Source: Rhizobium sullae (GTDB lineage Bacteria > Pseudomonadota > Alphaproteobacteria > Rhizobiales > Rhizobiaceae). From it: 64,000 nucleotides of DNA. Position 1 is the stretch's first letter. Each line of letters opens with the position of its first letter. The position numbers and the translations under genes are program-made. The DNA is taken from positions 868,001-932,000 of the forward strand of contig NZ_CP104143.1 in NCBI RefSeq assembly GCF_025200715.1, given 5' to 3'. The notes beneath the pieces are model-generated. The model saw nothing but the letters and a program-made list of their open reading frames with translations. It ran no database searches and was not told the DNA's origin. Positions 55,766 to 64,000 of this stretch are shown here, in pieces.

Positions 55766-56662
55766 ATGGGTTATCTTTTGCAGCAGCTGGCAAACGCGGT
55801 GCCGTTGGCAGCGCTCTATGCGGCACTTGCCTTCGGCTATGCACTGGCCTTCGGCGTCACCAAACGCGCCGACATCACCTATGGTGCGATGTTTGCTTTC
55901 GCCGGGCAGATCCTGCTGCTGTTCACCGATTTTGCCTATAACCGGCTTTGGCTCGTCCTGCCCGCGTCGATCGCGATCGGCGTCCTCATGTCCTTCGTCT
56001 ATTCTCTCGGCACCGGCTTCTGGATCGGCCGCTCCGTTATGCAGCCGCTCGTTCGCCGTTCGCCAAATACGGTCATCGTCGCAGCCCTCGGCGTGACCAT
56101 CCTGCTCATGGAGACGGCGCGGCTGGCGTCCGATACGCGGGAACTCTGGCTGTCGCCCTTTTTCAACCGCACCGTCGTGTTCTGGAGCGACGCGTCGTTC
56201 AAGGTGACGCTAACCTATATTCAACTCATCAATACGGCGCTCATGTGCGCGCTGATCGCGATTGGCGGCCTGGTGCTCCGGCGCAGCGCCTGGGGTCGTA
56301 TCTGGCGCGCGGTGACGGATGATCCGTTCGCCGCCGAGCTCTGCGGCGTCAGCGCAAGCCGCGTCTTCCTGGGTGCCTACGTGGCCGCCGTCTTCGTCGC
56401 CACATGTTGCGGCATCCTGACGACCTTTTACTACGGCTCGATGAATTTCGGCGCGGGCCTGCTCTTCGGCCTTAAGGTGCTGATGATCGCTGCGGCGGGC
56501 GGCTATTCCGATCCGCTGAGATCCGCGGGCGGCGCGGCCGGCATCGGCTTTGCCGAAACCCTGTGGACCGCTTACGGACCGTTTCTCTGGCGGGATTTCG
56601 TTATCTTCTCGCTGCTCGTCTTCCTGCTGGTGCTGAGCAGGCGCGAGCGGGCCATTCCCTGA
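55766..56662 (+). CDS. Orphan LivH-type branched-chain amino-acid ABC permease
   Basis: 298 residues from ATG 55766 (GGAG 7 bases upstream). About eight to nine membrane helices; opening LLQQLANAVPLAALYAALAFGYALAF matches the LivH permease start, and the GLKVLMIAAAGGYSDPL helix is typical. No LivM, ATPases (LivG, LivF) or binding protein are adjacent, so it is an orphan here and must use proteins elsewhere or have another job. Transcription is away from the CGNR gene and probably governed by the palindrome. It ends head to head with moaE, no gap. Confidence 0.78.
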   Translation: MGYLLQQLANAVPLAALYAALAFGYALAFGVTKRADITYGAMFAFAGQILLLFTDFAYNRLWLVLPASIAIGVLMSFVYSLGTGFWIGRSVMQPLVRRSPNTVIVAALGVTILLMETARLASDTRELWLSPFFNRTVVFWSDASFKVTLTYIQLINTALMCALIAIGGLVLRRSAWGRIWRAVTDDPFAAELCGVSASRVFLGAYVAAVFVATCCGILTTFYYGSMNFGAGLLFGLKVLMIAAAGGYSDPLRSAGGAAGIGFAETLWTAYGPFLWRDFVIFSLLVFLLVLSRRERAIP

Positions 56663-57124
56663 TCATTTCCACTTGTCGCGTGCCGCGTCGTCTGCATCCT
56701 TGGCGGAGACCCAATCGCCTGCCGAGCCGTCCGTGCCATGCTCCTTCTTCCAGAAGGGCGCGGCGGTCTTCAGATAGTCCATGACGAGGTTTGCGCCGTC
56801 GAATGCCGCCTGCCTGTGCGGGGCGGCGGCGATCACCAGCACGATATTTTCCCCCGCGGCGATTTTTCCGAAGCGGTGGATGGCGGTGAGCCCAAGCAGG
56901 CCGAAACGCTCGATCGCGAGATTTGCGATGCGGGTCATCTCCGCCTCGGCCATGCCCGGATAATGCTCGAGTTCGAGCGCGGCGAGCATGCCGCCTTCGT
57001 CACGGCAGAGGCCGGAGAAGGTCACGATCGCGCCAATACCGGGCTCAGCCCTCGTCAGCCGATCGACTTCGGTCTGCAGGTCGAAATCTTCGCGCTGGAC
57101 GCGGATGGTGGGGGAGATGGTCAC
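56663..57124 (-). CDS. moaE: Molybdopterin synthase catalytic subunit
   Basis: 153 residues from GTG 57124 (GGAGAG about 8 bases upstream); a longer ATG reading to 57166 enters the repeat. MoaE features: IGAIVTFSGLCRDE, HRFGKIAAGE, IAAAPHRQAAFDGANLVMDYLKTAAPFWKKEHG with the catalytic Lys. It transfers sulfur to precursor Z with MoaD. The gap to moaD is filled by a palindromic repeat, so the usual moaD-moaE coupling is interrupted by it. Confidence 0.92.
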   Translation of the reverse strand: MTISPTIRVQREDFDLQTEVDRLTRAEPGIGAIVTFSGLCRDEGGMLAALELEHYPGMAEAEMTRIANLAIERFGLLGLTAIHRFGKIAAGENIVLVIAAAPHRQAAFDGANLVMDYLKTAAPFWKKEHGTDGSAGDWVSAKDADDAARDKWK

Positions 57125-57167
57125 AGCACACTCTCCGCTCGATGACGGACGGCGAGGTTCCCGCATG

Positions 57168-57310
57168 CTCCCTCATTTCTGTGCTCGTCACAGGAATCCG
57201 GTGACGGCGTCTCCGCGCCTTGAATGACTCTTTCACTTTTGCAAGAACTTCTCGTGCGCCCAAGGACTTGGGCGCACTCGATTCCTGTGACGAGCACAGG
57301 AATGAGGGAG
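57168..57310. repeat. Palindromic intergenic repeat between moaE and moaD
   Basis: The 31 bases at 57168-57198 (CTCCCTCATTTCTGTGCTCG...) and 57280-57310 (...CGAGCACAGGAATGAGGGAG) are inverted copies with one mismatch. Inside, GTGCGCCCAA (57254-57263) pairs with TTGGGCGCAC (57268-57277) across GGAC. So it is a 143-base element with long terminal inverted repeats and an inner hairpin; the CATTCCTGTGCTCGTCACAGG module is one I recall as repeated in rhizobial genomes. No coding sequence. Confidence 0.7.
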
Positions 57311-57387
57311 GAGTGCGGGGCAGTCGTCTTTATGCGCAGTGTTTCCATTCGTCTTCTCGGAAACTCGGCCGTTCTGCCCGACATATC

Positions 57388-57642
57388 TCACCCGCCCGTC
57401 ATCGGGGGAAAAATCCCGATCTCGCGGGCATTGCCGATCGGCTCGTCGTGTTCGGCATGTTCCTGGTCGAGCGCCACGCGGATCACGTTTTCGTATTGAA
57501 GCGCCGTCTCGTATTCTTCGCCGAGCGTCTTCAGGTGGCCGAGAAGATCGGCAACGGTGACGACGGAGGAAGGAAGCGCGATGTCTTCCTCGCTCTTGCC
57601 GATCCGTTCGCGCACCCAGGCGAAATAGACAAGCCGTGTCAT
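57388..57642 (-). CDS. moaD: Molybdopterin synthase sulfur-carrier subunit
   Basis: 84 residues from ATG 57642 (the long ORF above is a fusion of frames), overlapping the pgsA stop as ATGA. Ubiquitin-like fold with LVYFAWVRERIG and ending FPPMTGG, whose C-terminal Gly-Gly is the thiocarboxylation site. Works with MoaE to make molybdopterin, consistent with the nearby molybdopterin oxidoreductase at the window end. Confidence 0.93.
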   Translation of the reverse strand: MTRLVYFAWVRERIGKSEEDIALPSSVVTVADLLGHLKTLGEEYETALQYENVIRVALDQEHAEHDEPIGNAREIGIFPPMTGG

Positions 57643-58229
57643 TCTTCGTTGTCCACGATGTGCTTCAGGCCCGCGCGGAAATAGTCGTAGCCGGTATATA
57701 TGGTCAAAATGGCGGCGATCCATAGAAGGCCGATGCCGATCTGCGTCGTGTAGGGGAAAATCTCGTCGCCCGCTGGACCTGCGAGCAGAAACGCGATCGC
57801 CACCAACTGCAATGTCGTCTTCCATTTGGCGATCCGCGTGACGGGAACGCTAACCTTGAGCGCGGCAAGATACTCCCGCAGCCCGGAAACGAGGATTTCG
57901 CGGCAGAGGATGGTGATCGCCGCCCAGATCGACCAGCCGGCGATTGTCTGATCCGCGGCCACCAGCAGCAGGATCGAGGCGACGAGCAGCTTGTCGGCGA
58001 TCGGGTCGAGCATGCGGCCGATATTCGAGGTCTGGTTCCAGATGCGCGCCAGATAGCCGTCCAGGAAATCGGTGAGCGAGGCGATGACGAAGATCCAGAG
58101 GGCAACCCATCGCGCCGTATTGCTGATGGCGAGCCGTCCTTCGATAAAGAAACAGAGGACGATCAGCGGTACCGCGAGAATACGGCCGTAGGTCAGTAAG
58201 TTGGGAAGACTATATGCGCGCGATGCCAT
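57639..58229 (-). CDS. pgsA: CDP-diacylglycerol-glycerol-3-phosphate 3-phosphatidyltransferase
   Basis: 196 residues from MASRAYSLPNL (58229). CDP-alcohol phosphotransferase signature DFLDGYLARIWNQTSNIGRMLDPIADK is complete, with several membrane helices. Makes phosphatidylglycerophosphate, first step to phosphatidylglycerol and cardiolipin. Precedes moaD with an ATGA overlap, an arrangement common in this clade. Confidence 0.95.
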   Translation of the reverse strand: MASRAYSLPNLLTYGRILAVPLIVLCFFIEGRLAISNTARWVALWIFVIASLTDFLDGYLARIWNQTSNIGRMLDPIADKLLVASILLLVAADQTIAGWSIWAAITILCREILVSGLREYLAALKVSVPVTRIAKWKTTLQLVAIAFLLAGPAGDEIFPYTTQIGIGLLWIAAILTIYTGYDYFRAGLKHIVDNEE

Positions 58230-58340
58230 GAAACCGTTTCTCTGAATGCTTGTGCCCGTAGATGACGGGTTTGATCGCAAGCCGTCAACATTCTTTCTGG
58301 TTTTCTGCCGCCTTTGCGTGGAATTTGCGACCGCAGCCGC

Positions 58341-60380
58341 CTATTTAGCGGCATCGTCGTGAAAATGGTTGTAGACCTGCTTTGCGACCGTTTCGGAAAT
58401 GCCGTCGACCGCCATGAGATCGGAAAGCGCTGCGCGCGAAACCGCCTTTGCAGTGCCGAAATGCTGCAGCAGCGCCCGCTTGCGCGACGGGCCGATGCCG
58501 CCGATCTCGTCGAGCGGGTTCTTGATCATCTCTTTCTTGCGCCGTGCGCGATGCGAGCCGATGGCAAAGCGGTGGGCTTCATCCCGCATGCGCTGGATGA
58601 AATAGAGCACGGGATCGCGCGGCGGCAGCGTGAAGCTTTCGCGCCCCGGCGGGAAGAAACGCTCACGCCCGGCATCGCGGTCGACGCCTTTGGCAACACC
58701 GATGGCAATGACGCTGTCCGCGATACCGAGTTCTTCGAGGATTGCGCGCACCGCGGTCATCTGACCTTGGCCGCCGTCGATCAGGATTGTGTCCGGCCAG
58801 GCGGGGAACGGCATATCGGCGGCCTCAGCGCTGGATACCGGCTGCGACCTGTCCGGAATGCCTTCCTCCTTGATCAGCCGCGAGAACCGCCGCGTCATTA
58901 CCTCGCGCATCATGCCGAAGTCGTCCCCGGGCGTGATGTCGGTCGATTTGATGTTGAACTTGCGGTACTGGCTCTTCACGAAGCCTTCCGGCCCCGCGAC
59001 GACCATACCGCCGACCGCATTGGTGCCCATGATGTGCGAATTGTCGTAGATTTCAATCCGCTGCGGGGCGTAGGCGAGACCGAACGTTTCCTTGAAGCCT
59101 TCGAGCAGGCGTGATTGCGACGCAGTTTCGGCAAGTTTTCGGCCATGTGCCTCGCGCGCGTTGGCAACGACGTGATCGACAAGATCGCGCTTCTCGCCGC
59201 GCTGAGGCACCACGATGGAAACCTTGTGTCCGGCCTTTTCGCCAAGTGCCGCCGCCAGGAGTTCTATTTCCTCGACAGTTTCCGACAGCATGATCTGCTT
59301 CGGCACGGGCTTATCGTCGTAAAACTGCGCCAGGAAGGCGTTCAGAACCTCGGCGCCCGAAAGCTGCGGGTCGGCCTTCGGGAAATAGGCGCGATTACCC
59401 CAGTTCTGCCCGGTGCGGAAAAAGAAGACCTGGATGCAGGAAATCCCACCCTCGTGGTGGATCGCGAAGACGTCCGCCTCCTCGACGCCTGCCGGATTGA
59501 TGCCCTGATGGCTCTGGACGTGTGAGAGTGCAGCCAGGCGATCGCGATAGACCGCGGCGCGCTCGAAATCGAGCTCTTCGGCAGCCGCGTTCATTTCCTC
59601 CGCCATATGCGCCTTCACTTTCTGGCTCTTGCCGGAAAGGAAGTCCTTCGCCTCCTGCACCAGCTGCGCATAGCCTTCGTCGCTGATTTCGCGGGTGCAG
59701 GGCCCTGAACAGCGCTTGATCTGATAGAGAAGGCAGGGTCGCGTGCGCGTCTCGAAAACGCTGTCTGTGCAGGTGCGGATCAGGAAGGCGCGCTGCAGCG
59801 AATTGATCGTGCGGCCCACTGCGCCAGCGGAGGCGAAGGGGCCGAAATAGTCGCCTTTGCGGGCGCGGGCGCCGCGATGCTTGAATATCGCCGGGGCGCG
59901 ATGGTCGCCCGTGATGAGGATATAGGGAAAGGACTTGTCGTCGCGCAAAAGCACGTTAAAGCGCGGCCGTAAGCGCTTGATCAGATTCGCTTCCAGAAGC
60001 AGCGCCTCGGTCTCCGTGCGCGTCGTCACGAATTCCATATGCGAGGTCAGGCGGACCATCTGCGCGATGCGGTTGGAGTGGACCCGGCCCATCGCATAGT
60101 TGCCGACCCGCTTCTTGAGGCTGCGCGCCTTGCCGACGTAGAGCACGTCGCCGTCGGCATTGAACATGCGGTAGACGCCGGGGCTGTTCGGCAGCCGCTT
60201 GACGAATTCGCCGATGAGTTCCGCGCCGGCAAGCCCGCTCTCGTTGCCGCCGCCTTCATTCCAGTCGATTGCAGCCGGCACCGGCGCGGCGGAAAGGTCG
60301 CTTTCCACCTCGATATCGTCTTCGTTTTCGTCGGTTTCATCGTAAAGAACGCCGCCATCGGGCAGCTTCTTGGCATTCAT
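58341..60380 (-). CDS. uvrC: Excinuclease ABC subunit C
   Basis: 679 residues from [10 protein letters not shown] (60380), whose ATG overlaps the SDR stop (ATGA); longer readings upstream lie in the SDR. GIY-YIG nuclease domain ([26 protein letters not shown]), UVR domain, an RNase H-like endonuclease domain with [10 protein letters not shown] and a C-terminal HhH pair ([20 protein letters not shown]). Makes both incisions in nucleotide excision repair. The acidic N-terminal 60 residues are an extension. Confidence 0.95.
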   Translation of the reverse strand: MNAKKLPDGGVLYDETDENEDDIEVESDLSAAPVPAAIDWNEGGGNESGLAGAELIGEFVKRLPNSPGVYRMFNADGDVLYVGKARSLKKRVGNYAMGRVHSNRIAQMVRLTSHMEFVTTRTETEALLLEANLIKRLRPRFNVLLRDDKSFPYILITGDHRAPAIFKHRGARARKGDYFGPFASAGAVGRTINSLQRAFLIRTCTDSVFETRTRPCLLYQIKRCSGPCTREISDEGYAQLVQEAKDFLSGKSQKVKAHMAEEMNAAAEELDFERAAVYRDRLAALSHVQSHQGINPAGVEEADVFAIHHEGGISCIQVFFFRTGQNWGNRAYFPKADPQLSGAEVLNAFLAQFYDDKPVPKQIMLSETVEEIELLAAALGEKAGHKVSIVVPQRGEKRDLVDHVVANAREAHGRKLAETASQSRLLEGFKETFGLAYAPQRIEIYDNSHIMGTNAVGGMVVAGPEGFVKSQYRKFNIKSTDITPGDDFGMMREVMTRRFSRLIKEEGIPDRSQPVSSAEAADMPFPAWPDTILIDGGQGQMTAVRAILEELGIADSVIAIGVAKGVDRDAGRERFFPPGRESFTLPPRDPVLYFIQRMRDEAHRFAIGSHRARRKKEMIKNPLDEIGGIGPSRKRALLQHFGTAKAVSRAALSDLMAVDGISETVAKQVYNHFHDDAAK

Positions 60381-61144
60381 TCCTTGATCTCCAGCACATC
60401 CGGCGTCTGCCACGCGAGATGCTGGCCGCCGTCGAGTGCAATCATCTGACCCGTGATCGAGGGCGTCTCGAACAGAAAGCGAATCGTCCGGCCGAATTCC
60501 TCCAACGCAGGTCCTCGCCTCAAGATAAGGGCTGCCACCTGCGCTTGGAAGTCTTCCTGCAACTGCCGTTCGCTTGGGATCGAGGGACCGGGCCCGATGG
60601 CGTTGACGCGAATCTTCGGAGCAAGTGCCTGCGCCATCGTCTGCGTTGCGGTCCAAAGCGCCGACTTCGACAGAGTATAAGAATAGAAGCTCGGCCGCAG
60701 CGCCCAGACGCGCTGGTCGATGACATTGACAACGAGGCCGGTGGACGTTTCCGGCAGCTGGGCCGCGAATTGCGCGGCGAGGATCGAAGGCGCCCGGACA
60801 TGCACGGCGAAATGTTCGTCCCAGACACCGGCATCCATCTTTCTCAGCGAATCTTCGCGGAAGACCGAGGCATTGTTGACGAGCAGATCGATGGGGCCAA
60901 GCTGGTCTACGGCTCTTTTTATAAGGGCTTCCGTCTCGTTTATTTTCGTGAGGTCGCCTTGCATTGCGACGGCGCTTTTGCCTTGGCGCCGCAATTCCGC
61001 CGCAACGGCCTCGGCCTCGTCGATCGAGCTATTGGCATGAATGGCAACAGAAAAGCCGTTTTCCGCCAAATCCTCGACTATCGCCCGGCCTATTCTCTTG
61101 GCAGCTCCGGTTACGAGCGCCGCCTTAAGTCTTTTCTCGTTCAA
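60377..61144 (-). CDS. SDR oxidoreductase resembling FolM/pteridine reductase
   Basis: 255 residues. [12 protein letters not shown] has the Arg-containing TGxxxRxG of the PTR1/FolM branch rather than the usual SDR glycine motif. The active-site region [11 protein letters not shown] keeps Tyr and Lys; DLLVNNAS is present. FolM-type enzymes reduce dihydromonapterin or biopterin. Translationally coupled to uvrC by ATGA, although no functional link is known. Substrate is inference. Confidence 0.8.
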   Translation of the reverse strand: MNEKRLKAALVTGAAKRIGRAIVEDLAENGFSVAIHANSSIDEAEAVAAELRRQGKSAVAMQGDLTKINETEALIKRAVDQLGPIDLLVNNASVFREDSLRKMDAGVWDEHFAVHVRAPSILAAQFAAQLPETSTGLVVNVIDQRVWALRPSFYSYTLSKSALWTATQTMAQALAPKIRVNAIGPGPSIPSERQLQEDFQAQVAALILRRGPALEEFGRTIRFLFETPSITGQMIALDGGQHLAWQTPDVLEIKE

Positions 61145-61510
61145 AAGCGTGCCTTCTGGTCCTGCGATTCTCGGTGCGTTTCTATATAGGGGCAGGCACA
61201 GACTATATAAATAGGCCGTGACGGTTGCCTCTGTTGCCGATTTATTCTATGTAGTATTTGAGAAATGAAGTTCATAAATTAAGTATTGTCAGATTAACCA
61301 ATCGTTATGGTTAACAAGTATTCTGTTGCTCTGTAGCAACATCGAATTTCAGCCGCTTCTCCGCCACAATCATTTCACAATTTGGCTCTCTCAAATCCGC
61401 AATTGCTCTCCACTTTCGACCTCGATCCGAGAGGGACATCTAGTAATTTCTCGCGAATGCTTCGGCGTAGGATAGTTTACGAAGGGCGCGGGATCGAAAG
61501 GAGAATAAGT
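61145..61510. promoter_or_regulatory. Long AT-rich leader/promoter region of the RopB-like gene
   Basis: 366 bases between the SDR (minus) and the porin-like gene (plus), divergent. Contains TTAACC (61294-61299) facing GGTTAA (61309-61314), and GTTGCT (61325-61330) facing AGCAAC (61335-61340) across CTGT; both could be protein sites or leader hairpins. AGAATAAG lies close before the ATG and GGGAGGA-like sequence at 61499. The length suggests a regulated 5' leader. Confidence 0.45.
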
Positions 61511-62146
61511 ATGCGTACATTTATTGCCAGCCTGATGGCATCCGCCTTCTTGATCGCCGGTTTTTCCGCCGCCAACGCTGCCGACGCGGTCGACCAGGTT
61601 CCGGAAGCTCCGGTAGCGCAGGCCGAGCCGGCCGCTCCGGCAGGCAACTGGGAAGGCTTCTATCTCGGCGGCGCGGGCACCTATAATAAGGGCAACTTCG
61701 GTGCAGACCGCGACGGTTACGCATTGGGCGGCCAGCTCTACACGGGTTACAACTGGCAGAGCGGCCAGATCGTCTATGGTGTCGAAGCCGATCTCGGTTA
61801 TTCCGGCCTCGACAGCACGTCGGACGGCATCACCAACAAGAACCGCTTCAATGGCTCCGTGCGTGGCCGCGTCGGTTACGACCTGAACCCGTTCCTGCTC
61901 TACGCGACGGCTGGTGCCGCTGCGGCGAACAACAAGGTCAGCGGCTTCGGCGAATCCGACACCAACACGGCCTTCGGCTACACGGTCGGCGCGGGTGCGG
62001 AAGCCCTCGTGACGAACAATATTACGGCACGTGTCGAATACCGCTTCAGCGACTATCAGAACAAGGACTTCGATCTCGGCGCTACGAACGTATCGCGCGG
62101 CTATGACGAACACAGCGTCAAAGTCGGTATCGGCGTCAAGTTCTAA
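61511..62146 (+). CDS. ropB: RopB/Omp25-family outer-membrane beta-barrel protein
   Basis: 211 residues from MRTFIASLMA (61511; GGAG about 9 bases upstream). Signal peptide cut after ANA (23/24); Pro/Ala linker then barrel strands, beginning WEGFYLGGAGTYNKG and ending VGIGVKF with terminal Phe. Strong surface-exposed-type loops contain DFDLGATNVSR. A RopB/Omp25-like major outer-membrane protein of rhizobia and Brucella; abundance would fit its terminator and long leader. The symbol is by family resemblance. Confidence 0.88.
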   Translation: MRTFIASLMASAFLIAGFSAANAADAVDQVPEAPVAQAEPAAPAGNWEGFYLGGAGTYNKGNFGADRDGYALGGQLYTGYNWQSGQIVYGVEADLGYSGLDSTSDGITNKNRFNGSVRGRVGYDLNPFLLYATAGAAAANNKVSGFGESDTNTAFGYTVGAGAEALVTNNITARVEYRFSDYQNKDFDLGATNVSRGYDEHSVKVGIGVKF

Positions 62147-62168
62147 GTTGCCGAAAATACATGATGAA

Positions 62169-62194
62169 AGCCGGGCCTCGCGCCCGGCTTTTTC
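62169..62194 (+). terminator. Factor-independent terminator after ropB
   Basis: AGCCGGGC (62169-62176), loop CTCGC, GCCCGGCT (62182-62189), then TTTT. The stem sits 22 bases after the stop; it also faces the convergent GST gene. Confidence 0.87.
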
Positions 62195-62197
62195 GCC

Positions 62198-62794
62198 TCA
62201 GCCGTGCGGCTTGAGTTCCCCGTAGGCAGGGAATTTCTTCTCGAATTTGCGTGCCCAGTCGATCAGTTCCGGATGGTCGGCTTCCCACTGGTCTTTGAAG
62301 CGCAGTTCCAGATAGCCGATCGTCGCCGCAAGCGCGAAATGGCTGCCGTTCAGTCTCTTGCCGATCTTCGGCGGATGCGCACTGATATGGTTCAGGCCGC
62401 TGACGGCCTTCTTCCACTGCCGGTCGATCCAGGGCTGGTGCACTTTCACCTCCTCGCGGAAGCGGCGCTCATAAATGATCGCCAGCAGGCAATCGCAAAT
62501 GCCGTCGCAGAGCGCTTCCAGAATCTCCGCCTCGGTTCGCTTACCGTTCTTTGAAGGGTAGAGCTTGCTGTTCTTGAGCCGCCCGAAATAATGCATGATC
62601 GTCACGCTGTCGAAGACCGAAAGCCCTTCATCGGTCAAAAGCGTCGGGATTTTGCCGAGCGGGTTGTTGTCAACGAGGACCGCCGGGCCGGCATTGGTAT
62701 CGACGCGGATTTCGGTGACGCCGAGCTCCAGATAGTGCGCGGCCATGAGCACCTTGCTGGAGTAGGGCGATGTCGGAGAGCAAAGCAGCTTCAT
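62198..62794 (-). CDS. Glutathione S-transferase family protein
   Basis: 198 residues. Opens MKLLCSPTSPYSSKVLMAAHYLELG, with cis-Pro segment GKIPTLLTDEG and SVFDSVTIMHYF, then helical C-domain including RKFEKKFP-like WARKFEKKFPAYG. Thiol-acting Ser in SPYS. Distinct from the other GST at 53.4 kb. Substrate not predictable. Confidence 0.86.
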   Translation of the reverse strand: MKLLCSPTSPYSSKVLMAAHYLELGVTEIRVDTNAGPAVLVDNNPLGKIPTLLTDEGLSVFDSVTIMHYFGRLKNSKLYPSKNGKRTEAEILEALCDGICDCLLAIIYERRFREEVKVHQPWIDRQWKKAVSGLNHISAHPPKIGKRLNGSHFALAATIGYLELRFKDQWEADHPELIDWARKFEKKFPAYGELKPHG

Positions 62795-62850
62795 GTTTCA
62801 CCTCGGAAAGCGGTTTCGGCGCGGGACTATTTCGCAAGTGCAGCAGGCGG

Positions 62851-63723
62851 TCAATCTGCCTTTCCGGCCTTCGCCTCGCCGCGCAGCCAGAAGGTGCGTT
62901 GTGAGGCGAACCGGTCTTGGGCAAGCTCATCCTTGAGCGCCGGCAGCAGCGCGTGCAGTTCGTCCTTCAGCGTGAAAGGCGGATTGACGATGACGAGGCC
63001 GGAGCCCGTCAACCCGGTGACGCCGCCGCGGTCGCTGCGCACGCTGAGTTCGGCGCACAGTATCTTCGGAATTTGGGTTTCCTGCAGCGTCTCGTGGAAC
63101 TCCTTGATGGGTGCCCCCTTCTTCAGCGGATACCAGAGGCAATAGGTGCCGCCCGGAAAACGCCGGTAGGCTTTCACCAGGCCATCGACCAGGCGCTCAT
63201 ATTCGCCGTCTTCCTCGAAAGGCGGATCGACGAGCACGATGCCACGCTTTTCCTTCGGCGGCAGATGCGCGCCGAGCGCCAGCCAGCCGTCGAGTTCTGT
63301 GATACGGGCATGGTGATCGCCTTCGAACAGCCGGTGAAGGCGGGCATAATCTTCCGGATGCAGCTCCATCGCCGAAAGCCGGTCCTGCGGGCGGAAGAGC
63401 ATGCGCGAAAGCTTCGGCGAACCGGGATAGAAGCGCATGCCGCCCTCCGGGTTGAGTTCCCGGATCGCAGAAAGATAGGGCGCGAGCAGGTCAGCCACCT
63501 GCGGCGCAAACTCAGCTTCCATGATCTTTCCGATGCCGTCCTGCCACTCGCCGGTCTTTTGCGCCTCTTCCGAAGAAAGGTCGTAGAGTCCGACGCCTGC
63601 ATGCGTGTCGAGCACGCGGAAACCCGCATCCTTCTTCTGCATGTAACGGATCAGCCGCGCCAGAACGGCGTGTTTCAGCACATCGGCAAAATTGCCCGCG
63701 TGATAGATATGGCGGTAGTTCAT
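62851..63723 (-). CDS. rlmJ: 23S rRNA (adenine2030-N6)-methyltransferase RlmJ
   Basis: 290 residues. Opens MNYRHIYHAGNFADVLKHAVL, the RlmJ signature, with IVLVDPPFEEDGEY as the catalytic NPPF-like DPPF motif and FRVLDTHAGVGLYDL as the SAM-binding start. Methylates A2030 in 23S rRNA. Divergent from the molybdopterin oxidoreductase gene with about 80 bases between. Confidence 0.93.
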   Translation of the reverse strand: MNYRHIYHAGNFADVLKHAVLARLIRYMQKKDAGFRVLDTHAGVGLYDLSSEEAQKTGEWQDGIGKIMEAEFAPQVADLLAPYLSAIRELNPEGGMRFYPGSPKLSRMLFRPQDRLSAMELHPEDYARLHRLFEGDHHARITELDGWLALGAHLPPKEKRGIVLVDPPFEEDGEYERLVDGLVKAYRRFPGGTYCLWYPLKKGAPIKEFHETLQETQIPKILCAELSVRSDRGGVTGLTGSGLVIVNPPFTLKDELHALLPALKDELAQDRFASQRTFWLRGEAKAGKAD

Positions 63724-63806
63724 TTTCGCTGATGCCTGCTATGAATTTGTGTCATCGCCGTCATTTCCGGCTTTTGGGGGATGACGGCTTGGAATATAGA
63801 AAAGCC

Positions 63807-64000
63807 ATGAACATTGCGACCCCCATTCACGCCAAATCCGCCGATCCCGGCAAGAAGGTCGGGCACACCGCCTGTCCGCACGACTGTCCCTCCACCTGCG
63901 CGCTGGAGGTGGAGATCGCGGAGGACGGCCGCATCGGCCGCGTGCGCGGCGCCAACGATCACAGCTATACGTCCGGCGTCATCTGCGCCAAGGTCGCGCG
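63807..64000 (+). CDS. Molybdopterin-dependent oxidoreductase, 5' part (truncated by window edge)
   Basis: Starts ATG 63807. The 64 residues visible contain the N-terminal [4Fe-4S] segment CPHDCPSTC (Cys23, Cys27, Cys31) and a further Cys60 in SGVICAKV, the pattern of the DMSO reductase/formate dehydrogenase superfamily. Specific enzyme type cannot be read; it could be an assimilatory nitrate reductase-like or biotin-sulfoxide-type enzyme. Its cofactor would be made with MoaD/MoaE encoded nearby. C-terminal part lies outside. Confidence 0.85.
   Translation, partial: MNIATPIHAKSADPGKKVGHTACPHDCPSTCALEVEIAEDGRIGRVRGANDHSYTSGVICAKVA

Noticed and set aside
57388..57825. 145-residue extended MoaD
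   Set aside because: The first 61 residues are in the wrong frame across pgsA; the start at 57642 matches the family length and an ATGA overlap.

Overview
The window is a compact, GC-rich stretch of alphaproteobacterial chromosome. It most likely comes from the Rhizobiaceae (Rhizobium/Agrobacterium clade). The reasons are the gene orders rpsF-rpsR-DUF2232-rplI ... dnaB ... alr ... radA-cvpA-purF and fabD-fabG-acpP-fabF-mltG-yicC-gmk facing pdxA-surA-lptD-lptG-lptF, a neighbouring psd-pssA pair for phosphatidylethanolamine synthesis, a RopB/Omp25-type outer-membrane barrel, citramalate synthase, and short mosaic palindromic intergenic repeats. I saw no rRNA, tRNA, CRISPR, prophage or transposase gene. 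Almost everything is core housekeeping.

Layout. 1-9.1 kb: the end of an SRAP protein, a LysE/ArgO exporter whose 5' end looks frameshifted, a 47-residue orphan, pssA and psd, an Atm1-type ABC exporter, a duplicated-domain LysM protein, a LOG-family protein and RarD. 9.2-17.7 kb: a PCMT-like methyltransferase, cimA, an operon of three consecutive GFA-family zinc proteins plus proline iminopeptidase, a mosaic repeat, cysS, a GH25 lysozyme and an SDR. 17.7-29.1 kb: the purF-cvpA-radA-alr-dnaB-rplI-rpsR-rpsF backbone read on the minus strand, interrupted by a LysE exporter, a decaying toxin-antitoxin-like pair and a MarR regulator. 29.1-31.2 kb: a sparse stretch with one small secreted cysteine-containing protein and an aldo/keto reductase. 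31.4-46.3 kb: fatty-acid synthesis, mltG, yicC and gmk on the plus strand, then rsmA-pdxA-surA-lptD-lptG-lptF and a PAP2 phosphatase on the minus strand. 46.5-55 kb: pepA-holC, GrpB, a galactose-dehydrogenase-like oxidoreductase, an ABC-F ATPase, a GGDEF protein, a GST and ndk. 55-64 kb: a lipoprotein/CGNR-regulator pair facing an orphan LivH-like permease across a perfect palindrome, moaE and moaD separated by a palindromic repeat, pgsA, uvrC, a pteridine-reductase-like SDR, a RopB-like porin, a GST, rlmJ and the start of a molybdopterin oxidoreductase.

Functional themes are the cell envelope (PE and PG synthesis, fatty-acid synthesis, LPS export through SurA/LptD/LptF/LptG, MltG, a lysozyme, an outer-membrane barrel), translation and replication. 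The most unusual spots are: (a) the TumE/DUF6516-like gene with a broken HTH partner and a 14-bp perfect inverted repeat over its start codon, set between dnaB and alr; (b) the 17-bp-arm perfect palindrome between a CGNR regulator and an orphan branched-chain permease; (c) the triple GFA operon; (d) the apparent one-base deletion in the first exporter gene; and (e) two structured intergenic repeats at 14.3 and 57.2 kb. No wholly new system is proven here. Items (a) to (c) are the best leads.
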